The notes under the pieces: model-generated | The model's input: the letters and a program-made list of their open reading frames with translations, nothing else | Database searches by the model: none | What the model was told of the DNA's origin: nothing | In this document: one piece after another, positions 56,179 through 64,000 of the stretch | Layout of the letters: the number at the start of each line of letters is the position of its first letter | Position numbering within the stretch: position 1 is the stretch's first letter | Made by a program: the position numbers and the translations under genes | From: Acidobacteriaceae bacterium KBS 83 | GTDB lineage: Bacteria; Acidobacteriota; Terriglobia; Terriglobales; Acidobacteriaceae | NCBI GenBank assembly: GCA_000381585.1 | Contig: KB906736.1 | Coordinates: 716,789-780,788, forward strand | Length of the DNA: 64,000 nt | Reading direction: 5' to 3'

Positions 56179-56553
56179 CTACTTTAAGAGGTACACGACC
56201 GTCGTCTCAGTGTCGGCCGGATCGGGCGTCGGGTCTCCGTATATCTCCCATGAGCGCCCAGCAGATTCCCTCCAATTTGCCGTCATCCATTTTCTGATCG
56301 CATCGTGCGCCTCGTTCATGCGGTCGTACGGACCGCGGTGGACGGCGACGGCAGCCTCGCCCCCTTGTGTTTCGGTCGCGTACACCTCACCCGCGGTTTC
56401 AAACGTGCGCGTAACCTCGACACCGAAGTCGCACAGTATCTGCCCGCCCGGCTGTGTCGGGTGGTCGGTAGAGAAAAATGTTGTGACCATCAGTCCGCAG
56501 GCTTGGCTGACTGCGAATGAACTCCCAGACCTTGCCCTAGGGCTGGCCCCCAC
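56179..56553 (-). CDS. GyrI-like ligand-binding domain protein, possibly N-truncated
   Basis: 124 residues. VEVTRTFETAGEVYATETQGGEAAVAVHRGPYDRMNEAHDAIRKWMTANWRESAGRSWEIYGDPTPDPADTETTVVYLL matches the second half of the GyrI-like / AraC effector-binding fold (SHS2 pair). Family members normally have about 150 residues, so the start is either short or lost. No DNA-binding domain is attached. It could be a stand-alone small-molecule or drug-binding protein. Confidence 0.7.
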   Translation of the reverse strand: MGASPRARSGSSFAVSQACGLMVTTFFSTDHPTQPGGQILCDFGVEVTRTFETAGEVYATETQGGEAAVAVHRGPYDRMNEAHDAIRKWMTANWRESAGRSWEIYGDPTPDPADTETTVVYLLK

Positions 56554-56674
56554 GCCGAGCCAACCGCACCTTGCGCGACCTCACGCCGCACCGCGGCCAA
56601 CTTGCGCGGGTGAACAGTCTGTAAGTTGACGGAAACTGGCATTTCCTCGAATCGTAAATCAGGATCCTTGATCG

Positions 56675-56700
56675 TCGCGCCACGTTGCCCTGTGTGCGAA
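56675..56700 (+). repeat. 26-bp repeat, copy 3
   Basis: Same sequence and orientation as copies at 47579 and 55415. It lies 520 bases before the terminator and tRNA fragment. Confidence 0.6.
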
Positions 56701-57220
56701 CGTAGGGGCGTCTATACCTGCTAGCGGCTTATTAGTTGCCAGCGAAACAGCCAGTCGGGATTGCAGGTATGGCTATGTTCGATTTTGGGGAGTTCTGATT
56801 CGTTCCGCGCGGTGCCTACCCTCAAATAGCAGCGGGCGCAGATGGAATCGATGGTTCCATCCTTGTTTCTTCGATGAGAAAACGGCTCATTCGCAATCAT
56901 GCGACAACAACCCTATTTGGGGGCCGATAGCGCAGCATACTAGTAATTCCCCCGGGGTGCCCCGCGAACTTTTTTGGATTTGGCCCGACTCGCGCCGCGT
57001 CGCGCTGCGTGCGATCACACGACGCGGAACCGCTCTCAGCGCCTTCAGCCCCCGCGCACCAAAAATGAGGCTGCGGGTGCTACAACGGGTGCTACAACCA
57101 GAATGGAATTCTGCAAAACATGAGACGAATGCTACAGAATGTCGCAGTCTGAAGTCGTACAAGTCGGCTGTCATAAAGCATTGAAAGCAAGCGCGTTATC
57201 TTGCATGTGCCACAAAACAA

Positions 57221-57257
57221 ACCGACTAGCAGCGAGAGCCGCTAATCGGTCGTTTTT
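57221..57257 (+). terminator. Rho-independent terminator
   Basis: ACCGACTAGC (57221-57230) pairs with GCTAATCGGT (57241-57250) with one mismatch, followed by a T-run at 57253-57257. No clear gene ends directly before it; it may close a lost gene next to the tRNA fragment. Confidence 0.65.
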
Positions 57258-57271
57258 GCTAGGTCGTACAA

Positions 57272-57326
57272 CTCAAAATCCGTCGGAGGCGACTCCATGA
57301 GGGTTCAATTCCCTCTCCCGGCACCA
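57272..57326 (+). tRNA. 3' fragment of tRNA-Leu(CAA)
   Basis: The sequence starts at the anticodon loop CTCAAAA (anticodon CAA), continues with the 3' anticodon stem TCCG, the long variable arm GGAG-GCGA-CTCC, the T arm GAGGG-TTCAATT-CCCTC, and the acceptor strand TCCCGGC with A and CCA. The 5' half is absent; the preceding bases (GTACAA) do not pair with the stem. This exact breakpoint is the crossover site used by many tyrosine integrases. Confidence 0.75.
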
Positions 57327-57822
57327 GCTATCTTATTTCGTTTCAATAGCTTTGCGAGAAACGACCCTCGTGCTCTCTGCCTTGGCGGGTACAAAATCGG
57401 GTACAGTGCGCATCCTGCTTATTTTCAATAGGTTGGGGGCTCTTGCACTTACTCTTCACCAGCAATCTATATATAGTTAGCGTCTTTTACGCCTAATTAC
57501 GGAGTGCGCGGCGGATAATAGGTCCGCTAAAGCATTCGTGCGACGGATTGAAGCGGAAGAATTGATTCTGTTGGGGGAAGCCCTATGGCTCCAAACATCT
57601 CCAAGGGTCAATCCCAATTGTGGTCACAATTCTGGACTACCTGCGTTATGTTTCTGCGATGAGCCCGCTGTCTTCGCTTCTACGTACGCATAGAATCTCG
57701 CCTTCTCGGAGTGACCCTGCCCATCCTATTTATCGGCTAGGTCCCAAATAAAGTCGACAATAACGTAGACCCGAGTAGCATTCATAGCGGTTCAAATTTT
57801 CTTCATGTCCTTGTGATTTGAG
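57327..57822. other. No supported gene
   Basis: Short ORFs only. It holds the upstream region of the sensor kinase gene. A promoter was not identified with confidence. Confidence 0.4.
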
Positions 57823-59631
57823 GTGAATCGAAGGGAGCGTTCACTTCTTACCATGAGTCTCGTTACGATCATCTGGTCAATGATTGCGTCGGCGTGTTTC
57901 ACGCTGGCTGCGATTCATTTTCTGCTCTGGTGCAGAAGTCGGACGGCATGGACTAATCTGCTCTTTTGCTTAACGGCAGTGGGGACGGGCATCTTCGCGT
58001 TCTGTGAATTGCGGATGATGCACGCTGGAACGCCAGCAGAATTAACCTCTACGCTCAGGTGGGGGCATGTAGCGGTATGGGTATTGGTTGTGTCCCTGGT
58101 CGGATTTGTGAGGCTTTACCTGAGGGCCGGTCGCCTATGGCTCGCGTGGACGGTCTGCGCTTTACGTACTTTGGCTCTCCTGCTCAATTTCCTGGTTGGG
58201 AAGAATCTCAATTATCTCGAAGTCGGTAGTCTACGTCACATATCGTTTCTCGGCGAGTCCGTTTCGATTCCCGAAGGTGCAGTACACAATCCGTGGATGG
58301 TGGTGGGGCAGTTGAGTCTGGTGCTGCTTGTCGTCTTTGCAGCGGACGCCAGCTTCACTGTCTGGCGGCGCGGCGACCGCAGCACAGCAATGACTGTGGG
58401 TGGAAGCATCGTATTCTTCACACTAGTCTCAGCCGGTCAGTCTCTCGTTGTGTTATGGGGAATCGTCCAGATACCGCTCACGGCCAGTGTGTTTTTCATG
58501 GGCGTGGTTGTGATGATGGGATACCAACTAAGTTACGATACCCTCCGCGCGTCGCAACTCGGCCGCGAGCTTCGCTTGAGTGAAGCAGGGTTGCGCGAGA
58601 GTGAAGAAAGGATGATGCTGGCCGTCGAGGCAGCCGACTTTGGTATTTGGATTCGGGATCTCGCGCGGAACGAAATCTGGGCGACAGACAAGTGGCGCGC
58701 GCTATTTGGCTTTAATCAAGCAGAACGGCTGGAACTCGACAGCATCCTCCAACGAATCCACCCGGAGGATAGGGATACAGTTCGCTCGGTGCTGTCAACG
58801 GCTGCTGATGGCGACGGTAGCTATGAAACTGAATATCGAGTGATGTCACCGACCGGCGAGATTCGTTGGATCGGATCTCACGGCCGTGTCGAGTTCGATG
58901 GCACAGGAAGACCTATTGTTGCCCGTGGTCTGTCCCTAGACATTACGGCGCGAAAGCGAGCTGAGGAAGAGGCTCTGTTGTTGCAGCAGGAGATAGCGCA
59001 TGTGGGGCGCGTCACCTCGATGGGCCAGCTTGCCTCCGCTCTGGCGCATGAGATCAATCAGCCGCTCGGTGCGATCTTGCGCAATGCGGAGGCGGCGGAA
59101 CTGTTCATGCAGAATCCATCGCCGGACCTAGACGAAATTCGCGCAATTCTTGCGGATATTCGCAAGGACGACCAGCGCGCAGGCAATGTTATCGATCGGA
59201 TGAGGGGCCTTCTCAAGCGGCATGATCTCGAAAAGCGGCCGCTTGATGTCCGTGAGTTAGTTAGCGGCGTCATTACCCTCGTGCGATCCGATGCTGCGGC
59301 GCGACACATACCACTGCACGTGGTTCTAGCAGATGATCTGCCATCTGTGCGTGGTGACCTTGTGCACCTTCAGCAGGTGTTGCTAAACCTCTTAACCAAC
59401 GGAATGGATGCACTCGACGAGGCGAGACGGGATGACCCGCGCCCTCCTGAAGACACGATCTCCAGCCCGGCCATACAAACTATCTTGTGGGCCGCGACGC
59501 GCTACGTGCTTTACTTCACGATATCCAAACCAGGCTTAAGGAAGTGGAAGAGACTGGTGCCGATAACGGGAAACTGCGCTGCAAGCCAGGTCAGCAACGG
59601 TACGGCGCCAAACGCGGCCAGGCGAAGATAG
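57823..59631 (+). CDS. PAS sensor histidine kinase, ATPase domain truncated
   Basis: 602 residues starting at GTG 57823 or, possibly, ATG 57853. Seven transmembrane helices cover about 1-235 (7TM sensor type). A PAS domain with PAC tail follows (ERMMLAVEAADFGIWIRDLARNEIW, HPEDRDTVRSVL, ITARKRAEEE), then HisKA with H-box SALAHEINQPLGAILRN. The ATPase begins (N-box QQVLLNLLTNGMDALDEA) and then stops matching; the G1/G2 boxes are missing. The last 40 codons are antisense to the next gene. It cannot autophosphorylate as a normal kinase. Confidence 0.85.
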   Translation: MNRRERSLLTMSLVTIIWSMIASACFTLAAIHFLLWCRSRTAWTNLLFCLTAVGTGIFAFCELRMMHAGTPAELTSTLRWGHVAVWVLVVSLVGFVRLYLRAGRLWLAWTVCALRTLALLLNFLVGKNLNYLEVGSLRHISFLGESVSIPEGAVHNPWMVVGQLSLVLLVVFAADASFTVWRRGDRSTAMTVGGSIVFFTLVSAGQSLVVLWGIVQIPLTASVFFMGVVVMMGYQLSYDTLRASQLGRELRLSEAGLRESEERMMLAVEAADFGIWIRDLARNEIWATDKWRALFGFNQAERLELDSILQRIHPEDRDTVRSVLSTAADGDGSYETEYRVMSPTGEIRWIGSHGRVEFDGTGRPIVARGLSLDITARKRAEEEALLLQQEIAHVGRVTSMGQLASALAHEINQPLGAILRNAEAAELFMQNPSPDLDEIRAILADIRKDDQRAGNVIDRMRGLLKRHDLEKRPLDVRELVSGVITLVRSDAAARHIPLHVVLADDLPSVRGDLVHLQQVLLNLLTNGMDALDEARRDDPRPPEDTISSPAIQTILWAATRYVLYFTISKPGLRKWKRLVPITGNCAASQVSNGTAPNAARRR

Positions 59632-62600
59632 AACTCGATGCCAAGTTCGTTCGCAGAGGTGTCAGTGATCCTGCTGAGGATGGGGTTGCGGTACATCTGG
59701 GCGAATACCCAGACGATCCCGGAGCCGAGGATAATAAGGACCGCTGTGAACATCCAGTCGATCCAGGCTTGTGGACGAAACGGGTATGAGTTCCATGCCA
59801 AGATGGCGAGTACGAAGGCCATAGAAACGAAGACCATGGTGTAGCGGAGATTGACCAGAACGGCCCGGATGACGGAGACGTATCGAATGGCAAGGAACTC
59901 TTCGGCCACGCGGATGGGTTCCTCTTCGCGGCTCTGCGGCGCGGCGTGGAGTTCGAGGGCATCCTGCACTTCGGTGCCACGTCTAGCTTTGATAGGCATC
60001 ATCTCCATGGGTTCGCTTTCGACGAACCCGGTGCGCTCATCTTCCCAGTAAGGGATCAACAGCCCGGCGAGAAGAAGTTCGCAAAAGTGGGCGTAGCCCC
60101 TTTCAATCGCGGCCATGAAATTGAGTTCGTCCCGGTGTTCAGGAGCAGGGATATCGTCGCCGATGAGAAAGGCTCTGGATCCTTTTCTTAGGCTGCTATC
60201 CCCCTTGCGTCGGCGGAGCCTCTTGTCTCCGATCAGCTGGATCAACTCTGCGATATGTGCGCCGAGTGCGGCGTTGCAGCTTTCGAGTGCCTTCCACTCC
60301 GCCGGACGTTTGGAGTTTACTGCGTTCCTCAAACCTTCACTGTGGATCATCTGGCGCATGGACTCGGTGGACCGCGCCATGTCGCGCCAATACTCTTCTA
60401 GGCCGCCTTGACGCAGCATAGTCATCCAAGCCACTCCCTTCAGGCGATTGAAGGCAAAGCGAATCGGCAGGTGCTCAAGCGGTACAAGCAGACCTCTTCG
60501 TAAGGAAGTCCAGATGAAGATGACGCGTACCCAGCCAGTGAGCGCAACGATCATGAGCGGAAAGAAGAGTGCGCGTATAAGGAATTCATAGAGGGTTGGC
60601 CAAAAGCCCACCTTCCAAAGGAAGTGGTCTAGACCTTGAACGTGAATCAAGAAGACGGCGACGACAAACAGCGCGAGGTATAGGGCGGCGAGAATTATGT
60701 CCAGTCCTGCTCCAGGGGAGCGGAAGAAGCGTCGCACGATTTCACGCGTGATCAGGAGGCAGGTGATGTTGCGATAGAGGCAGTGGTCCTGTGATGTCTC
60801 GCACCGGCTGAGACTCTCCTCGGCTACATAGAGTGGATAGGCGGTGGTTGCGTTGACCCTGCACGGTAATTGTGGCCTGCCGTTTACCGAGAAGCGCAGG
60901 CGTAACGTCTGGCACAGTCCCCACAGGTACCAGCCGAAGAGAAGCAGGATAGTAGGAAGGAGCGGAGACACGCCGCTCTCGGGATGAAGGCATCGGTAAC
61001 TGAAGAAGAGGCCGGCGAAGGTGTGGGTTCCGACGGTGATGTCTTTTTCGCAAATAATCACCCAAAAAACGGGCACTGCCAGCAAGGTCAGACAGGCGAT
61101 CACGTGCAGGAGTACGTAATAGCTCTTGCGCCGCGCCGGTTCGGGATCGTTGTCGTTGCGGCACCGGTCAGGTTGTTGCCTTGGTTCTGGATCCCGGCTA
61201 TAGAAACCCATGTAGGGGTATGTTCCTGCCAACGTGGCGAGAAGGCTGACAGATGCGGCGATGAGGGTGAAAACACCCCAAAAGGCGGGGTAGAAGCTCC
61301 ACATGCTTCCGCGAAATACCGGAAACAATGGGTAGGAGATAACAAAGCCCATGCAGAAGAGCATGGCGGTAGCGATGTTGACGTATACCGCGCGCCGTCG
61401 CGGCATGTCGCCGCTCTTTATGGCGAGGTCGCGGGTAAACGGCGACCAGAAGTTTGCCGTGAGCAGCACAGCGCTATGTCCGAAGCAGAGCAGGATGATC
61501 AGGATACAGAGTGCAAACCAGAACAGTGAAGGATAGACGCGCACTCCTGGTTCAAAAGGATCCGGCGAATTCGGCTTATTCGACCCGCTACACCGCGAAG
61601 CATACTTATCGTATGAATCGGCCAGCAGATTGATGTCTGGGAGGATAGCCTCAGAGTTACTTGCGCACTGATCGAGAATGCCGAGCGGGTAGTAGCCATC
61701 CCGGCCTACAGCGGTTGCCCAGAGTAATGGACGCAGTATGAGACGGTCCGCTCTGGAAGAGCGCGGATATCCTGCGAGCCACGGCGCAGGATTAGTCGTC
61801 GTCCTGTGCCCATCCCAGAGGATAAAGCTGGCTGCGTTGTAATAGGCTTCACTTTGCGAATCCGGGAAGGCGCGGATGTGTTGTCCGGAGAAGTAGGCAT
61901 GATCAAGTCCGACAAGGTTGTACGGGGATATCGTGATGGCGCCCAGATACTGAAGGTTGTCGATATCGCGCTCAACCAGAAGATCGCCCCCATCGAGAAA
62001 AATGAGCCTCGCATCGGGACATGCGCGATGGAGGAACTGTGCTAGAAAGAGCTCATCGAGCACATTAGTGGCGCTGATGGCGATGGTGCGGACATGCGAT
62101 CGCAGGAGTCGTCGACCGATCGCCATCAACTGGGCCTCCTCAGAGGCCGGTGTTTGATCCTGAGAGAAGTGGGGTATGGAGTCGTCTAAGTTGATTTCTT
62201 TTAACGAGAAATGTAGGTACGGTGCCAAGGCCGGATCTGACTGCTCCTTGCTCTTCTCCGCTTCGCGGGCATTTCGCAGCGACGAGATGTCTCGCGGATA
62301 ACTGAGTACCAGCGGGTCATCGTTTTTGCACGGACCAAGGATGTTGGCCTTTTTAACATCTGGTTGCTTCTTCCCTTTTCTGGGCGGTCCAATACGCTCA
62401 TACTCTGGTTCTCCTTGATACGAGTTCGATGCGGTTCCGAAGACGGTGCCATCTTCTGTAAGGAATGCGATTCTGTCGCACCCCTGCCATTCATCCTGAA
62501 ACAATTTGGTGACCGTTGCCTCCTGGAGCGATGTGTCCTCAGCAAAAGAGTGATAGCCGATTTGCGTACCATGGAAGCTCTCATTCAGCAGAGCGCTCGC

Positions 62601-63635
62601 GATTTCAGTGGAAGTACCACCTGTGATGGAGATAGTCTTTATGCCGACCTTATGCAAAGGTGAGGATGTGAGAGCTGTTTCAATGCCCTCGCGCAGTGAA
62701 GCGGCAGCACCCGAGTACTTGAAAAGGATGAGGTCCATCTCCTCGGCCTGCGGTTGCCCGGGATTGCCCCGCATCGACAGGCTTGCTTTGAACTTGGACT
62801 GTAAGGTTGTCTCATAGAGAAATGCATTTTGCAGTTGCACCCCATCAACGCCCTGGGTGGGCGTGTCAGCCACAAGGAAGACGTAGATTGCTCTTCTAAA
62901 GCTTAGGCTTGGCTCATCATCGGGGCGCGCGCGATATTTCAGCACGATCAGGCCTGGCTGCTTCAGGCGTTCTGCGTCTTCACTACTATCACCGGCACTG
63001 GCGGATGTGCCCTTGAGCTGGTTCTTTGGCTTCCAAGGCAGCCAGTAGTAGCTTCCGACGTAGCCGTTGTCGGAAGCGGCTTGCATCAGGGCGTCGATGG
63101 TGCGATCAAAATCCAGTTCCGAGTGTCCGCGCTCAGGGTCGGGAACGATCGCCGTGATGGCGGTGATTTCTGGGATCGAGGCGTCGGTGTCCGGGAGCTT
63201 CGATGGGATGCCCCACGGATCGGAGCTTCCATTGCATCCAGCTTCTACCTGCACGGAGGAAACCTGTAGGTGCGACTCCAGCTTCTTCTCTGTTCCTTTA
63301 ACCGTGAGGGATATGTTTGCGGGTGAGTCTTTCAAGCTGGCCCCACCGAGACGAACAGGAGCCCAATACTGGCATGACGCCGTCCACGGGCCATTGATTC
63401 CTTTGCTATCGACGATCGACTTTGTCGAGGAGGCCTGAGCGACAGCCGGTGAAGCTGGAGGGCCCGAAGGGCCGGTCTGAACCGTAGGCCGAAACAATGC
63501 TCCCACGGCGAGGACTATGGCTGCACCGGTAGTGGCGCCCTGTTTCGTGTTCACGTAAGGCCTCCTGAAGGGCGAGCCCTTCGATGCAAGGTTTACAAGC
63601 GGCCGGCCTATGAAATGCAGCATCCGAGCAAGCAA
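59511..63635 (-). CDS. Very large membrane protein of unknown function
   Basis: 1374 residues. One helix near 35-50 (AAIVLAVGALF) anchors an extracytoplasmic domain to about residue 690. This domain has two alternating alpha/beta halves with patterns (HKVGIKTISITGGTSTEIASALL; VRTIAISATNVLDELFLAQFLHRACPDARLIFLDGGDLLVE) reminiscent of a periplasmic-binding fold. About ten transmembrane helices follow to the C-terminus, interrupted near 1040-1230 by a charged loop (RLRRRKGDSSLRKGSRAF). No family recognised. It overlaps the truncated kinase gene antisense by 121 bp. It may be a sensor or transporter; function unknown. Confidence 0.65.
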   Translation of the reverse strand: MLARMLHFIGRPLVNLASKGSPFRRPYVNTKQGATTGAAIVLAVGALFRPTVQTGPSGPPASPAVAQASSTKSIVDSKGINGPWTASCQYWAPVRLGGASLKDSPANISLTVKGTEKKLESHLQVSSVQVEAGCNGSSDPWGIPSKLPDTDASIPEITAITAIVPDPERGHSELDFDRTIDALMQAASDNGYVGSYYWLPWKPKNQLKGTSASAGDSSEDAERLKQPGLIVLKYRARPDDEPSLSFRRAIYVFLVADTPTQGVDGVQLQNAFLYETTLQSKFKASLSMRGNPGQPQAEEMDLILFKYSGAAASLREGIETALTSSPLHKVGIKTISITGGTSTEIASALLNESFHGTQIGYHSFAEDTSLQEATVTKLFQDEWQGCDRIAFLTEDGTVFGTASNSYQGEPEYERIGPPRKGKKQPDVKKANILGPCKNDDPLVLSYPRDISSLRNAREAEKSKEQSDPALAPYLHFSLKEINLDDSIPHFSQDQTPASEEAQLMAIGRRLLRSHVRTIAISATNVLDELFLAQFLHRACPDARLIFLDGGDLLVERDIDNLQYLGAITISPYNLVGLDHAYFSGQHIRAFPDSQSEAYYNAASFILWDGHRTTTNPAPWLAGYPRSSRADRLILRPLLWATAVGRDGYYPLGILDQCASNSEAILPDINLLADSYDKYASRCSGSNKPNSPDPFEPGVRVYPSLFWFALCILIILLCFGHSAVLLTANFWSPFTRDLAIKSGDMPRRRAVYVNIATAMLFCMGFVISYPLFPVFRGSMWSFYPAFWGVFTLIAASVSLLATLAGTYPYMGFYSRDPEPRQQPDRCRNDNDPEPARRKSYYVLLHVIACLTLLAVPVFWVIICEKDITVGTHTFAGLFFSYRCLHPESGVSPLLPTILLLFGWYLWGLCQTLRLRFSVNGRPQLPCRVNATTAYPLYVAEESLSRCETSQDHCLYRNITCLLITREIVRRFFRSPGAGLDIILAALYLALFVVAVFLIHVQGLDHFLWKVGFWPTLYEFLIRALFFPLMIVALTGWVRVIFIWTSLRRGLLVPLEHLPIRFAFNRLKGVAWMTMLRQGGLEEYWRDMARSTESMRQMIHSEGLRNAVNSKRPAEWKALESCNAALGAHIAELIQLIGDKRLRRRKGDSSLRKGSRAFLIGDDIPAPEHRDELNFMAAIERGYAHFCELLLAGLLIPYWEDERTGFVESEPMEMMPIKARRGTEVQDALELHAAPQSREEEPIRVAEEFLAIRYVSVIRAVLVNLRYTMVFVSMAFVLAILAWNSYPFRPQAWIDWMFTAVLIILGSGIVWVFAQMYRNPILSRITDTSANELGIEFYLRLAAFGAVPLLTWLAAQFPVIGTSLFHFLKPGLDIVK

Positions 63636-64000
63636 ATAACTTCAAAGACGGACAAGGCCGGATGAGCCGAGAAGGTTTGCGGTTCAGCAGAAAGAAGCTT
63701 CAACTCGGTTGAGTGACCGGTCGATTCGCAGTCTTTCGGAACGCAGCTTCTGCGAGGAAGGCGTCCGGATACAGCTCGTCAAAAGCCAAAACAGTGCGAG
63801 AGACAATTGCCGATCTGACTTCGCGGCCGGGAACAGAATGATCGAAAACGAAGTAGCTCCTAAGCCGATAGTGAGTACCTAAGATAAAGCGTTACAAATA
63901 CTTCTAAGGACTTTTGCTAGGTGTCTACTAAACCTTCCCTAAAAATCTATAAGGCCAAGAGTTGTATAGACCAATTCGAATCACCAATAATCGCTACACA
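63636..64000. other. Window end, no supported gene
   Basis: Upstream region of the 1374-residue membrane protein gene; no ORF with a recognisable motif. Confidence 0.4.

Noticed and set aside
1-64000. CRISPR array or complete prophage
   Set aside because: No regularly spaced direct repeats were seen, and only one phage structural gene fragment occurs.

Overview
Organism. The window looks chromosomal and most likely comes from an Acidobacteriota (Acidobacteriales-type) soil bacterium. The pointers are a winged-helix/TM/PD40-propeller regulator, a large Ser/Thr kinase and a separate piece of the ECF-like sigma type that usually accompanies such kinases, many secreted FG-GAP, HYDIN-like and M43-type proteins, and an even GC content around 55-60%. 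This placement is inference; no rRNA or housekeeping gene is present to prove it. Layout, left part (1-12.3 kb). A lone M61 glycyl-aminopeptidase-like metalloprotease is followed by about 2 kb of gene debris that contains a perfect CTAG-flanked MITE. Then comes a compact seven-gene cluster (4.6-12.3 kb) with four different proteins that look like 2-oxoglutarate/Fe(II) oxygenases or cupin-fold relatives (one fused to a sulfotransferase), two glycosyltransferases and a polysaccharide pyruvyltransferase. Three of the genes are translationally coupled. It reads as an undescribed modification pathway for a surface glycan or glycoconjugate, combining hydroxylation, sulfation and pyruvylation, and is the best candidate here for a new system. 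Secreted-protein region (12.8-27.4 kb). A lipoprotein, a caspase-like exported protein, a glycine-rich repeat protein, an AraC-type regulator, an M43 metalloprotease, a 546-residue protein and a 1096-residue diheme lipoprotein lie here. A 34-residue ORF and the 546-residue protein start with the same unusual tag (FNxFKKFQVxNHVP). A phage prohead-protease remnant lies in the middle. Decayed accessory region (28-57.3 kb). This stretch is a patchwork of intact small operons (ArdC antirestriction protein; GT4 glycosyltransferase with amylo-alpha-1,6-glucosidase; stress and BON proteins; XRE with VWA) and many truncated genes: dinB, ligD, Ser/Thr kinase, sigma factor, SDR, lactonase-like propeller. 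An IS5-family element has split a coiled-coil gene, and removing it with one CTAG copy restores the reading frame exactly. A small zinc-finger-like gene family occurs in five places in the window (3.75, 29.2, 46.6, 49.7 and 55.5 kb), two intact and three broken. A short repeat ending in GCCCTGTGTGCG occurs three times near it. The 3' part of a tRNA-Leu(CAA), starting exactly at the anticodon loop, lies at 57272-57326 behind a terminator and looks like the displaced end of an integrative element. Right part (57.8-64 kb). A PAS/HisKA sensor kinase that has lost its ATPase domain overlaps, tail to tail, a 1374-residue membrane protein with a large extracytoplasmic domain of unknown function. All functional calls rest on motifs read by eye; no database search was possible.
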